Assembly (NCBI RefSeq): GCF_900323885.1
Contig: NZ_OOHJ01000036.1
Location: forward strand, 1 to 64,000
Direction of reading: 5' to 3'
DNA length: 64,000 bases
Origin: [Actinomadura] parvosata subsp. kistnae
GTDB taxonomy: Bacteria; Actinomycetota; Actinomycetes; Streptosporangiales; Streptosporangiaceae
Part shown: positions 34,259-42,397 of the stretch, piece by piece
Position numbering within the stretch: the stretch's first letter is position 1
How the letters are laid out: each line of letters starts with the position of its first letter
Translations under genes and position numbers: made by a program
Notes under the pieces: generated by a model
Database searches by the model: none
Seen by the model: the letters and a program-made list of their open reading frames with translations, nothing else
Told to the model about the DNA's origin: nothing

Positions 34259-35059
34259 TCAGCCGCTCTCCAGCACCTTCCTGGCGCGCTGGAGGTAGTC
34301 GATGACGGCGGGCAGGTCGTCGGCCTCCAGCCACTCGATCTGGCGGCTGATCTCGGCGCTGAGCTGGGGGCCGGCCCTGCGCCACAGCGCCATGCCGGCG
34401 TTGGTGAGCTGCTCGTTGACCTCCCGGTCGCCCACCTGGAGGCCGGCCGCGAGGTCCGCCCAGCGCTGGGTCACCTCCTGCACGAGGGGGTCGTCGACGG
34501 GGGTGCCGGCCAGCATGAGCCGCCGGGCCTCGCGCAGCAGGGCGAGCCATTCGGTGCGGTAGTCGTCCATGCGGACCTGGCCGAGCTCGGCCCTGCGCCG
34601 CGCCAGATGGTCGCGCAGCTCCTGGTCGAAGTAGGACTCGTAGACGGAGTGCAGCTCCAGCGCGGCCATGACGCGTTCGGGGTCGGGCATGACGGCGTGG
34701 TCGAGCAGCTCCACCAGGCCGCCGATCCGCTCCCTGAGCTGCCCGATGCGGACGGCCTGGAGGTCGAGCTCGGCGAGCTGGGCGCCGAGCAGCGCGCGCA
34801 GCGCCGTGACGTCGTCGGCCGAGCGGTCGAGGACGCGGCCGATCTCCTCCAGCGTCAGGCCGAGGCCGCGCAGCGCTCGCACGCGGTAGAGCCGGCGCAG
34901 GTCGGCCTCGGTATAGCGGCGGTGGCCCGACGCGGTGCGCTCGCTCGCCGGGACCAGGCCGATCTCCTCGTAGTGGTAGAGCGTGCGGATGGTCACGCCG
35001 GTGGCCTTGGCCAGCTCACCGATGCTCCAGCGGCGCTCGCCGTCGTCGTTGCGGGTCAC
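34259..35059 (-). CDS. MerR-family regulator with TipAS-like ligand domain
   Basis: Regulator of 266 residues. The MerR DNA-binding domain covers about 10-80 (SIGELAKATGVTIRTLYHYEEIGLV). A coiled-coil dimerisation helix follows, then a C-terminal helical domain of about 130 residues with the TipAS-like segment related to binding of peptide or antibiotic ligands. It starts at GTG 35057-35059, seven bases after a TACCGT box. Its promoter has the classic MerR geometry, so it likely activates and represses its own operon, which includes the prolyl oligopeptidase. Confidence 0.88.
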   Translation of the reverse strand: MTRNDDGERRWSIGELAKATGVTIRTLYHYEEIGLVPASERTASGHRRYTEADLRRLYRVRALRGLGLTLEEIGRVLDRSADDVTALRALLGAQLAELDLQAVRIGQLRERIGGLVELLDHAVMPDPERVMAALELHSVYESYFDQELRDHLARRRAELGQVRMDDYRTEWLALLREARRLMLAGTPVDDPLVQEVTQRWADLAAGLQVGDREVNEQLTNAGMALWRRAGPQLSAEISRQIEWLEADDLPAVIDYLQRARKVLESG

Positions 35060-35066
35060 GGGTACG

Positions 35067-35097
35067 ACGGTAGGACCTCCCGTGGCGGGAGGTTCAA
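35067..35097 (-). promoter_or_regulatory. MerR-type promoter with palindromic operator in a 19-bp spacer
   Basis: On the minus strand TTGAAC (35097-35092) and TACCGT (35072-35067) are separated by 19 bases, the elongated spacing that MerR proteins correct by twisting DNA. The perfect palindrome ACCTCCCG-TGG-CGGGAGGT (35075-35093) fills the spacer. The start codon follows seven bases after the -10, so the message is leaderless. Confidence 0.75.
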
Positions 35098-35224
35098 GTC
35101 CTGACTCTCCGTGATTGAACGACTACGCAACGGGTAGGGGTGCAGAAAGCCAACACCCCAGCGGGGTGGTGCGGCGCCCCCATCCCCTGCCCCGACGCCC
35201 CCGCGCCATCGAAAGGGAGCCCCC

Positions 35225-36157
35225 GTGCCCAGAGCCGATCGTTGCGCGACCATGCCCGTCCACCACCAGCTCATCGCCTCCTCCCCCCGCTACGCGGTCG
35301 CGCTGGCCGCCATCGAGAACGAGACGTTCGCCAGGAAGAACGCCAGGACGGCGGCCCGTGAGGAGGTGGTGACGATCCCCGTCGTGGTCCACGTCGTCCA
35401 CCACACCCCCGAGCAGAACATCGGACAGGAGCAGATCGACAGCCAGTTCAAGGTGCTGAACGAGGACTTCAGGCGGGCCAACCCCGACGTCGACAAGGTG
35501 CCCGAGGTGTGGAAGGACCTCGTGGCCGACGCGCGGCTGGAGTTCAAGCTCGCCGACACCGACCCGAACGGCAAGCCCACCTCGGGCGTCGTCCGCGTGG
35601 AGACCTCGGTCGAGTCGTTCGAGCCGGACCACGGCGTCAAGTACGGCGACCGGGGCGGCTCCGACGCCTGGCCCGCCGACCGCTACCTCAACCTGTGGGT
35701 GTGCGAGCTCAAGGGCGCGCTCGGGTACTCCACGTTCCCCGGCGGGCCCGCCGAGATCGACGGGGTCGTGATCCTGCACAGCGCGTTCGGCACCACCGGC
35801 ACGGCCGCGGCCCCGTACGACGGCGGGCGTACCGCCACCCACGAGATCGGGCACTGGTTCAACCTGCGCCACATCTGGGGCGACGACGGCGACGGCTGCT
35901 CGGGCACCGACTTCGTCGACGACACCCCCAACCAGGGCGGCAACAACCGCGGCACCCCCGACTTCCCCAAGGTGAGCTGCGACAACGGGCCCAACGGCGA
36001 CATGTTCATGAACTACATGGACTACGTGGACGACGCCGCCATGTTCATGTTCACGAAGGGGCAGTCGGAGCGCATGGACGCGGCGCTGGCCGGGCCGCGC
36101 TCGTCGTTCCTGTCGCCGCGGGTCAGGGAGAGCATGCGGCTCGGGACGTCCGTCTGA
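35225..36157 (+). CDS. M43-like zinc metalloprotease without signal peptide
   Basis: Protein of 310 residues. The zinc motif HEIGHWFNLRHIWG begins near residue 206 (HExxHxxGxxH-type with Leu-Arg preceding the third His). CSGTDFVDDTPNQGG and the Met-turn MFMNYMDY then follow, as in pappalysin/cytophagalysin M43 peptidases. The N-terminus (MPRADRCATMPVHHQLIASS) is not a signal peptide, unlike most family members, so it may be intracellular, released by another route or mis-started. GTG 35225 is preceded by AAGGGAG. It is divergent from the MerR gene. Confidence 0.85.
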   Translation: MPRADRCATMPVHHQLIASSPRYAVALAAIENETFARKNARTAAREEVVTIPVVVHVVHHTPEQNIGQEQIDSQFKVLNEDFRRANPDVDKVPEVWKDLVADARLEFKLADTDPNGKPTSGVVRVETSVESFEPDHGVKYGDRGGSDAWPADRYLNLWVCELKGALGYSTFPGGPAEIDGVVILHSAFGTTGTAAAPYDGGRTATHEIGHWFNLRHIWGDDGDGCSGTDFVDDTPNQGGNNRGTPDFPKVSCDNGPNGDMFMNYMDYVDDAAMFMFTKGQSERMDAALAGPRSSFLSPRVRESMRLGTSV

Positions 36158-36277
36158 AGGCGGCCGGACACACGCCCTGAGGCGGTCCCCGGAGCGCGGC
36201 CGCTACGGCGTGCGGCGTAGCGGCGCGCGCGCCGAGCGGCGGATGCCCGGCCACGGGCGCGGCGCGACAGTGGACGC

Positions 36278-37165
36278 ATGGACGGACGGATGCACCAGCG
36301 CACGGACCGGGACCAGTTGAGCATCGCGTTGCTCGGGCCTCTGGAGGTGCGGCGGGGCGGGGTGCCGGTCCGGATCACCGCCGGCAGGCTGCGGGCGTTG
36401 CTGGCCGTGCTGGCGGTGTCCGCGGGTGAGGCGGTGACCGTGGAGCGGCTGGCGCTGGCCCTGTGGGGGGACGAGCTGCCGGGGAACGCGCGGCGCAGCG
36501 TGCAGACGTACGTGACGCGCCTGCGCCGGGCGATCGGGCGGGCGGCGATCCGCACGACGCCGGACGGTTACCTGCTGGACGTCGATCCCGGGCAGGTGGA
36601 CGTGCCGCGTTTCCGCGCGCTGGTGGCCGAGGCGGGCCGGGCGCGCGGGACGGCGGCGGAGCGGTCCCTGGTGGAGGAGGCGGGCCGGCTGTGGCGCGGC
36701 ACGCCGTTCGAGGGGGTCGGCTCCGACTGGCTGCGCGCGGCCGTCACGCCGGCGTTGCAGGAGCTGCACCTGAGCGCGGTGGAGCGGCGGGTCGATCTGG
36801 GGCTGGCCGAGGGCCGGCACGGCGAGCTGGTCGCCGAGCTGCTGGGGCTGGCGGCCGGGCATCCGCTGCGGGAGTCGTTGTGGGGGCGGCTGCTCGTGGT
36901 GCTGGGGGCGTGCGGGCGGCAGGCCGAGGCTCTGGCCCTGTACGAGCGGCTGCGCCGCCGCCTGGCCGACGAGCTGGGCACCGACCCTTCGCCGGAGCTG
37001 CGCCGCATCCACGCCTCCCTGCTGCGAGCCGGCCCGCGTCCTCGCGGGACGGCCGGCGTGGCGGTGTTCACGGGCGTCGTGGAGCCGCGCACCGAGCTGT
37101 TCGTGGTCTCCGGGACGGCCGGCGAGGGCCGCGGGTTCCTGGCGCTCGTGTGGAGCCCGGTGTAA
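36278..37165 (+). CDS. SARP/AfsR-type transcriptional activator with BTAD domain
   Basis: Regulator of 295 residues. An OmpR-like winged helix (about 17-95) contains RITAGRLRALLAVLAVSAGE and SVQTYVTRLRRAIG. A bacterial transcriptional activation domain (about 105-250) contains the TPR-like helices LLGLAAGHPLRESLWGRL and LYERLRRRLADELGTDPSPEL. Proteins of this size act as pathway-specific activators in actinomycete secondary metabolism. No biosynthetic cluster adjoins it, so its target is unknown. About 35 extra C-terminal residues (VFTGVVEPRTELFVVSG) do not belong to the BTAD domain. Confidence 0.82.
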   Translation: MDGRMHQRTDRDQLSIALLGPLEVRRGGVPVRITAGRLRALLAVLAVSAGEAVTVERLALALWGDELPGNARRSVQTYVTRLRRAIGRAAIRTTPDGYLLDVDPGQVDVPRFRALVAEAGRARGTAAERSLVEEAGRLWRGTPFEGVGSDWLRAAVTPALQELHLSAVERRVDLGLAEGRHGELVAELLGLAAGHPLRESLWGRLLVVLGACGRQAEALALYERLRRRLADELGTDPSPELRRIHASLLRAGPRPRGTAGVAVFTGVVEPRTELFVVSGTAGEGRGFLALVWSPV

Positions 37166-37244
37166 CCGCGGGCACAGGCAGGCGGGTGACCTCCGTTCAG
37201 GATGGGTGATCGGAATCCCCCTCACACAACGGAAAGGTGATGTC

Positions 37245-37694
37245 GTGCGCCTGCTCGCAGGTTTGACGATGACTGCCGTGCTCGCCGCCGGGCTGCTGGC
37301 CGCCTCGCCCGCCTCCGCGGCCGAGGCCGTGCCGTTCGCGGCGGACTCGGGCGACACGTGCCGCCGCGGGGTCGCGGAGGGCACGCTCGAACGGTACGAC
37401 GGCCCCGTCCTGCATCCCGCCGTCGACGTCGAAGGCATACTCTCCGACGAGGCACTGCCGACGATCTGCTTCCCCGACGACATGCACTCCACGGTCACGT
37501 TCAGCGGCTACCGGGGTGCCGATCTCGTGGACTCCGAGACGTACAAGGCGGATGACGAGCAGGTCAAGTTCGCCTTCGAGCTGTCGAACGGGTTGCTGAG
37601 CATCGACCGGGTGGTCGTGCAGGTGTGCCGGTTCAGCAACTCGCCCGTGGGGATCAGCTACTGCGGCAAGGCGCAGGAGTACAAGATCCCCTGA
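37245..37694 (+). CDS. Small secreted protein with four cysteines
   Basis: Precursor of 149 residues. The signal peptide LLAGLTMTAVLAAGLLAASPASA ends at an Ala-X-Ala site near residue 26. The mature part has four cysteines (TCRRG, TICFPDD, VQVCRFS, SYCGK), which could form two disulfides. I do not recognise a family. GTG 37245 is preferred to the upstream in-frame GTG at 37206 because AAAGG precedes it and the signal peptide then has normal length. It lies 79 bp after the SARP-like gene and could be controlled with it. Confidence 0.6.
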   Translation: MRLLAGLTMTAVLAAGLLAASPASAAEAVPFAADSGDTCRRGVAEGTLERYDGPVLHPAVDVEGILSDEALPTICFPDDMHSTVTFSGYRGADLVDSETYKADDEQVKFAFELSNGLLSIDRVVVQVCRFSNSPVGISYCGKAQEYKIP

Positions 37695-37707
37695 GCGTAC
37701 CCCCAGG

Positions 37708-38619
37708 TCAGGGTGCGGGCGTCACGATGAGGGCGCCGGGCGGCCCTTCGGGGAAGACCCAGACGTGCCGGCCCGCCGCGATCATCAGCGCGGGCGGCGC
37801 GTCCAGCCCCAGCCTGACCACGCGCAGCGCGGCGCCGGCGGCCGGGGCCAGGACGAACAGGTCACGGCCGCCGCCCGCCAGCACCCCGTTCGCGCACACC
37901 AGGAACGGCACCGGCCCCTCCGGCGCCCGCACGAGCCGGCCCGGTTCGCCCGACCACGCCGACACCCGCAGCAGCCCGCCCGTCACGCTGATCCACAGGG
38001 ATCCGGCGCAGACGGTCATGGCGCCGCGCCGGCGCCGTCCGAGATCCACCTCCTGGGGGCCGCCGCGCAGCACGTCGTCGCGCTTCGACGTCCACCACAG
38101 GCGCTCGCCCTCGACGGCGCACGCGTCGAGCGCGGGCAGCTCCAGCGGCTCCCCCAGCTCTCCGGGCCCGGTCAGGCGGCGGGCGACGCCGTCGCCGACG
38201 GCCCAGATCGCGCCGCCGCCCGCGACCACCCGGCCCTCGAACGGGGCGGCGGCGACGGGCCCGCCGGACGCGTCGAGCCAGTGGACGCGGTCCCGCGCGG
38301 CGCCCGCCAACATACCGCCGGACAGCGGGCCGTCCCTGTGCAGGGTCTGCCCCGGTGACCCCGCGAACGACCTGGGCACCACCACGGTCTCGGCGAGCGT
38401 GCCCGGCACCGCGCCGACGGCGGGCACCGTGCCGGGCACCGCCGCCAGCGAACGCAGCGCCGGCGGCTCCCGGCTCAGCAGCGTGCCGCCCTCCAGGAGG
38501 CGGCCCGACGGCGTGTAGACGCGTACCCCGTCGTCCGCCGCGCACCAGACGGTCGAGCCGTCGGAGGCGACCGCGCGGACCGGGTGCGGCAGCTCGATCC
38601 TGGTGACCGCGACGTCCAT
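37708..38619 (-). CDS. Beta-propeller-like protein of unknown function
   Basis: Protein of 303 residues made of repeated beta-rich segments with a recurring W or L followed by V-x-D/G turns (GSTVWCAADDGVRVY, DRVHWLDASGG, GAIWAVGDGVARRL, ERLWWTSKRDDVLR, GSLWISVTGGLLRV). This suggests a six- or seven-bladed propeller. It has no signal peptide or catalytic motif. The ATG at 38619 lies six bases after TACTCT. A short VPGT/AVPGT repeat around residues 60-75 is another small tandem expansion. It may be a binding or scaffolding protein. Confidence 0.5.
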   Translation of the reverse strand: MDVAVTRIELPHPVRAVASDGSTVWCAADDGVRVYTPSGRLLEGGTLLSREPPALRSLAAVPGTVPAVGAVPGTLAETVVVPRSFAGSPGQTLHRDGPLSGGMLAGAARDRVHWLDASGGPVAAAPFEGRVVAGGGAIWAVGDGVARRLTGPGELGEPLELPALDACAVEGERLWWTSKRDDVLRGGPQEVDLGRRRRGAMTVCAGSLWISVTGGLLRVSAWSGEPGRLVRAPEGPVPFLVCANGVLAGGGRDLFVLAPAAGAALRVVRLGLDAPPALMIAAGRHVWVFPEGPPGALIVTPAP

Positions 38620-38625
38620 GCGCTG

Positions 38626-38631
38626 AGAGTA
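38626..38631 (-). promoter_or_regulatory. -10 box of the propeller-like gene (leaderless)
   Basis: TACTCT on the minus strand ends six bases before the ATG at 38619. No ribosome binding site is visible. Confidence 0.4.
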
Positions 38632-38767
38632 GACCCGCGCAGGACCGGCCGGACAGTCATGATCCGGATCCCGTCCCAGGCACGGGGAGTACGGCGGCGG
38701 GTAAACCGCGCGGCAAGTGCAGGATCCGGTCGTCGGCGCAGGTCACCCCTGATGCGATCATTTGTCC

Positions 38768-40000
38768 ATGCGTGCAGTGGTGATCGGGAGCGGCATCGTG
38801 GGGGCCGGCGCGGCCTACCACCTGAGCCGCCGGGGCGCGGCGGTGACGGTGGTGGACGCCTGCTGCCAGGGCGGGGCGACGCAGGCGGGCGCGGGCATCG
38901 TGTGCCCGTGGGTGGACCATCCGGAGGACGACGACTGGTACCGCCTGACCCGCGAGGGCGCCCGCGCCTACCCGGCGCTGGTCGAGGAGCTGGGCGAGGA
39001 CATCGGGTACGCCAAGGTGGGCGCGCTGCTGGTGGCCGAGGACCCGGTGGACCTGGAGCCGGTGCGCACGCTGCTGCGCCGCCGCCACGCCGAGGCCCCC
39101 GAGATGGGCGACGTGGTGGACGTGGACACGCCGACCGAGCTGTTCCCGCCGCTGTCCGACGGCCTGAGCGCGCTGCTCGTGCCGGGCGCCGCCCGGGTGG
39201 ACGGCCGCTCGGTGCGCGACGCGCTGCTGCGGGCCGCCGCGGCGCGGGGCGCGCGGCTCCGTACGGGCATCGCGACGCTCACCGGGGACGGCGAGGTGCT
39301 GGTGTACCAGGCGGACACCGAGCACGGCACCCGGTGGAGCCCGGCCGTCGCGGCCGCCGCGGCGGGCTCCGGGGCGGATGGGAGCGAGGCCACGTCGTGG
39401 CGGCAGTCCGCGCCGCTCGCCTCCGCCCCGGAGCCCGCCGCGCCCGCGAGCCCGGAGGCGTTGCGGCTGACCGGCGAGGGCGTCCCCGTCGAGGCGGACG
39501 TGGTGATCGTGGCCGCCGGCGCGTGGACCGGCGAGGTGTGCCGGCCGCTCGGCGTCGAGCTGCCGGTCTTCCCCCGGCGCGGCCAGATCCTGCACGCCAC
39601 CATGGAGGGCGTGGACACGGCGTGGTGGCCGATCATCCTGCCCAGGATCGGCCCGTACCTGCTGGGGTTCCCCGACTCGCGCGTGGTGGTGGGCGCGACG
39701 GTCGAGGACGTCGGGTTCTCGCCGCGGATCACCATGGGCGGCCTGGACGAGGTGATCGAGGCGGGGCTGCGGGTGGCGCCCGGGCTGTTCAACGCGACGG
39801 TCACGGAGACCAGGGTCGGGCTGCGGCCCGTGTACGCCCCGGGCCGGGCGCTGATCGGGCCGCTGAGCGAGCGGGTCGTGGTCGCCACGGGTCTGAGCGC
39901 GTACGGGCTGACGGCGGGGCCGTTCACGGGCGAGATCGCGGCGGCGCTCGCGCTCGGCGAGACCCCACCCATCGACATCGCCCCTTATGCGCCCGCGTAA
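38768..40000 (+). CDS. FAD-dependent amino-acid-type oxidoreductase (DAO family)
   Basis: Flavoprotein of 410 residues. The FAD-binding Rossmann motif VVIGSGIVGAGAAYHLSRRG is at the N-terminus, and a C-terminal flavin segment (GLRPVYAPGRALIGPL, VVVATGLSAYGLTAGPFTGE) is typical of glycine oxidase/D-amino-acid dehydrogenase relatives. It should oxidise a primary or secondary amine, but the substrate is unknown. Residues about 190-235 form an Ala/Ser/Pro-rich insertion inside the substrate domain, unusual for the family and probably a recent expansion. The ATG at 38768 is used; a TTG two codons earlier is also open. Confidence 0.8.
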   Translation: MRAVVIGSGIVGAGAAYHLSRRGAAVTVVDACCQGGATQAGAGIVCPWVDHPEDDDWYRLTREGARAYPALVEELGEDIGYAKVGALLVAEDPVDLEPVRTLLRRRHAEAPEMGDVVDVDTPTELFPPLSDGLSALLVPGAARVDGRSVRDALLRAAAARGARLRTGIATLTGDGEVLVYQADTEHGTRWSPAVAAAAAGSGADGSEATSWRQSAPLASAPEPAAPASPEALRLTGEGVPVEADVVIVAAGAWTGEVCRPLGVELPVFPRRGQILHATMEGVDTAWWPIILPRIGPYLLGFPDSRVVVGATVEDVGFSPRITMGGLDEVIEAGLRVAPGLFNATVTETRVGLRPVYAPGRALIGPLSERVVVATGLSAYGLTAGPFTGEIAAALALGETPPIDIAPYAPA

Positions 40001-40093
40001 ATCGGACTTTCAATACCCCCGACCCCTTTAGCGGGGCAAGCGGCAACGTAGCATCGGATACCTCCCCACCGTTGACGACGTGGGGAGGCCGCC

Positions 40094-40776
40094 TTGCCGC
40101 TGCTCGCACTGCTCCTGCTGCTGCTCCTGGCCGCCGCCGGCTGCGCCACGAGCCCGCCCGCGGCACCCCGGCGCCTGCCGTCCGCTCCGCCTCGGAGCGC
40201 GATTCCGCCCAAGCCGCTCGCGCCCGGCCGGGAGAAGGTGCGGGTCCCGCACTCGGCCTCGGGCCGTTACGCGGTCGTCCGGGGCGGGGCGCCCGCGCGG
40301 CGGGGTCGTGGCGAGGTGGTGCGGTACCTGGTCGAGGTGGAGCGCGGGCTGCCGTTCGACCCGGCGGAGTTCGCCGCCGAGGTGCATCGCACGCTCAACG
40401 ACGTGCGCGGCTGGGGCCGCTTCGAGCGGGTGGACCGGGGGCCGGTGCGGGTGCGGGTCGCGCTGTCCAGCCCCGGCCTGACGATCCGCCAGTGCCTGCC
40501 GTTGCGTACGGGCGGCGAGCTGTCCTGCTGGAACGGCCGCCGCTCCGTCATCAACGCGCTGCGCTGGGCCGAGGGCGTCCCGCAGTACGGCGGCGACCTG
40601 ACCGCCTACCGGCGCTACCTGATCAGCCACGAGGTCGGCCACGGCCTCGGCCATCACCATCGCCGCTGCCCAGGCCCGGGCGGCCGGCTCCGGTCATGGT
40701 GCAGCAGTCAAAGTCGCTGGGCCGCTGCCGGCCGAACCCGTGGCCGTTCCCCCACCGGGGCCCGGACAAGCGCTGA
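40094..40776 (+). pseudogene. Frameshifted DUF3152-type lipoprotein/metalloprotease-like gene
   Basis: The first frame starts at TTG 40094 behind GGGGAGG. It encodes a lipoprotein signal with lipobox AAGC, then a DUF3152-like region up to the zinc-type motif SHEVGHGLGHHH and CPGPG. The expected continuation RPAPVMVQQSKSLGRCRPNP is present but in another frame, ending at 40774-40776. Loss of one base at about 40680-40682, in a G/C-rich run, explains the break. Left unrepaired, the first frame would run to 40933 with unrelated sequence. Either the gene is inactivated in its last 30 residues or the sequence has an error. Confidence 0.7.
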
Positions 40777-40821
40777 CCAGCACCTTCACAGGCCGCGCGC
40801 GGCACCCTTCCAGCGCCGGCG

Positions 40822-41394
40822 CTACAGGCCCTGCCCCGCGCCGACCCCGCGCAGCAGCGTGTCGACCAGGCGGGTGGCCATGGCGTCGGGGTCGCCCTCG
40901 CGGTCCTGCGCGGCCTCGTGGCACAGCGCGTAGTAGACCCGCTTGGCCCAGACCACGTCCACGTCGGCCCGCAGCACCCCCGCGTCCTGGGCCCTCCTGA
41001 ACAGCTCCTCGCAGCGCCGCTCCACGTCGGAGTGCACCCTGGCCACCTCGGGGTCGTCGGACAGGGCGCGGCTCATCGCGAAGCCCCAGTCGATCTTCAC
41101 GCGGAGCACGTTGGCGGTGGCCTGGTAGAGCGCGACCAGCGGCGGCGTGCTGTCGGTGTGCGCGGCGTCCATCGCCTCGGCGAACTGCCGGGTGGCCCAC
41201 GCCGCCATCGCGTCCACCAGCGCCTCGCGGGAGGCGAAGCGCCGGTGCACGGTCGTGCGCGCCACCCCGGCCGCCTCGGCGATCTGCTCCATGGTGGCCG
41301 CCGGGTTCCTGCTGAGCACGCGTTCGGCGGCCTCCAGGATCGCGCGCACCGTGCGCTCTGCGTCGGACCGCAGCGCTCGCGTCGTCTCACTCAC
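40822..41394 (-). CDS. TetR-family transcriptional regulator
   Basis: Regulator of 190 residues. The HTH (about 14-60) reads AATMEQIAEAAGVARTTVHRRF, typical of TetR. The C-terminal helical domain is the ligand-binding and dimer part. It is divergent from the SDR gene, which it probably represses. The GTG at 41392-41394 lies seven bases after a TACCCT box, so its own message appears leaderless. Confidence 0.85.
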   Translation of the reverse strand: MSETTRALRSDAERTVRAILEAAERVLSRNPAATMEQIAEAAGVARTTVHRRFASREALVDAMAAWATRQFAEAMDAAHTDSTPPLVALYQATANVLRVKIDWGFAMSRALSDDPEVARVHSDVERRCEELFRRAQDAGVLRADVDVVWAKRVYYALCHEAAQDREGDPDAMATRLVDTLLRGVGAGQGL

Positions 41395-41401
41395 ACCTCA
41401 C

Positions 41402-41407
41402 AGGGTA
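41402..41407 (-). promoter_or_regulatory. -10 box of the TetR gene (leaderless)
   Basis: TACCCT on the minus strand is followed by seven bases and the GTG start. It lies in the 123-bp divergent gap shared with the SDR promoter. Confidence 0.45.
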
Positions 41408-41433
41408 CGGCATCGTCCCCTTTATCCCCGAAC

Positions 41434-41463
41434 TTGCGTCATCGATGTTGCAGGTTCTAGATT
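41434..41463 (+). promoter_or_regulatory. Promoter of the SDR gene
   Basis: TTGCGT at 41434-41439 and TAGATT at 41458-41463 are separated by 18 bases. The transcript would begin near 41470 and carry a leader with AAGGAG before the ATG at 41518. The spacer and flanks contain CGATGT/ACATCG half-sites that could bind the divergent TetR protein. Confidence 0.55.
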
Positions 41464-41517
41464 AACGGCGACATCGCCGACGCGACTGATCGTCGCGACT
41501 GATGAAGGAGATCCGTC

Positions 41518-42306
41518 ATGGACATGCGACTCACCGGCAAGACCGCCGTGGTGACCGGCGCGAGCAGGGGCATCGGGCTCGCCGTGGTGCGGGCGCTGGT
41601 CGCCGAGGGCATGCGGGTCGCCGCCGCCTCGCGCACCGTCACCCCCGAGCTGAAGGAGACCGGCGCGGTCATCCTGACCGCCGACCTGTCCACCCCCGAG
41701 GGGCCCGCCGAGGTGATCGAGCGGGCCACGGCCGAGCTGGGCGACCTCGACGTGCTGGTCAACAACGTGGGCGGCGGCGACTCGGGCACGGAGCTGGTCG
41801 GCGGGTTCCTGACCGTCAGCGACGAGGTGTGGCGCGAGGTCCACGACCTCAACCTGCTCAGCGCCGTGCGCGCCACCCGCGCCGCCCTGCCGAGCCTCCT
41901 GCGGCGGGGCGGCGCGGTGGTCAACATCTCGTCGAACGGCGCGCGCATGCCGGCCGTCGGCCCGATCGCGTACACGACCGCCAAGGCCGCGCTGACCGCC
42001 TTCGGCAAGGCCCTGGCGGAGGAGTTCGGCCCGCAGGGCGTGCGGGTCAACACCGTCTCGCCCGGCGCGGTGCTCACCGCGATGTGGGAGTCCCCCAGCG
42101 GCTACGGCGCCGCGGTGGCCGAGGCCCACGGCGTGGAGCACGAGCGGTTCCTGGCGGGGCTGCCGTCGAACGCCGGAATGACGACCGGTAGGTTCATCCA
42201 ACCGGACGAGGTCGCCGCTCTGGTGACATGGCTGGCATCGCCGCACGCCGCAAGCGTCTGCGGCGCCGACTACGTCATCGATGGAGGGGCGATCAAGACC
42301 GTCTGA
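41518..42306 (+). CDS. Short-chain dehydrogenase/reductase
   Basis: Classical SDR of 262 residues. The cofactor motif TGASRGIG is near 14-21, the NNVGG strand near 83, the catalytic Ser is in VVNISSNGAR, and the Tyr/Lys pair is in YTTAK near 156-160. The C-terminal region YVIDGGAIKTV is typical. It oxidises or reduces an alcohol/ketone; the substrate is unknown. The start is fixed by AAGGAG eight bases upstream. Regulation by the divergent TetR protein is likely. Confidence 0.9.
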   Translation: MDMRLTGKTAVVTGASRGIGLAVVRALVAEGMRVAAASRTVTPELKETGAVILTADLSTPEGPAEVIERATAELGDLDVLVNNVGGGDSGTELVGGFLTVSDEVWREVHDLNLLSAVRATRAALPSLLRRGGAVVNISSNGARMPAVGPIAYTTAKAALTAFGKALAEEFGPQGVRVNTVSPGAVLTAMWESPSGYGAAVAEAHGVEHERFLAGLPSNAGMTTGRFIQPDEVAALVTWLASPHAASVCGADYVIDGGAIKTV

Positions 42307-42345
42307 CCTATCGCGATATATCGTAGAAAACGGGAACACCGGGGA

Positions 42346-42368
42346 GTCCCGTCCGGTTGGGACGGGAC
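42346..42368 (+). terminator. Perfect 9-bp hairpin between the SDR and MBL genes
   Basis: GTCCCGTCC (42346-42354) pairs with GGACGGGAC (42360-42368) across a five-base loop. It lies 40 bp after the SDR stop and 29 bp before the MBL start. It can serve as terminator of the SDR transcript or as an attenuator; there is no U-tract. Confidence 0.45.
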
Positions 42369-42397
42369 AGACGAGACATTCCAGGGGAGAGTGGGCG

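Noticed and set aside
36278..38619. A secondary-metabolite cluster around the SARP-like regulator
   Set aside because: Neighbours are a small secreted protein and a propeller-like protein. No synthase, synthetase, terpene cyclase or RiPP maturation gene is present.
40676..40690. Programmed frameshift in the DUF3152 gene
   Set aside because: There is no recognisable slippery sequence; a missing base in a G/C run explains the break.
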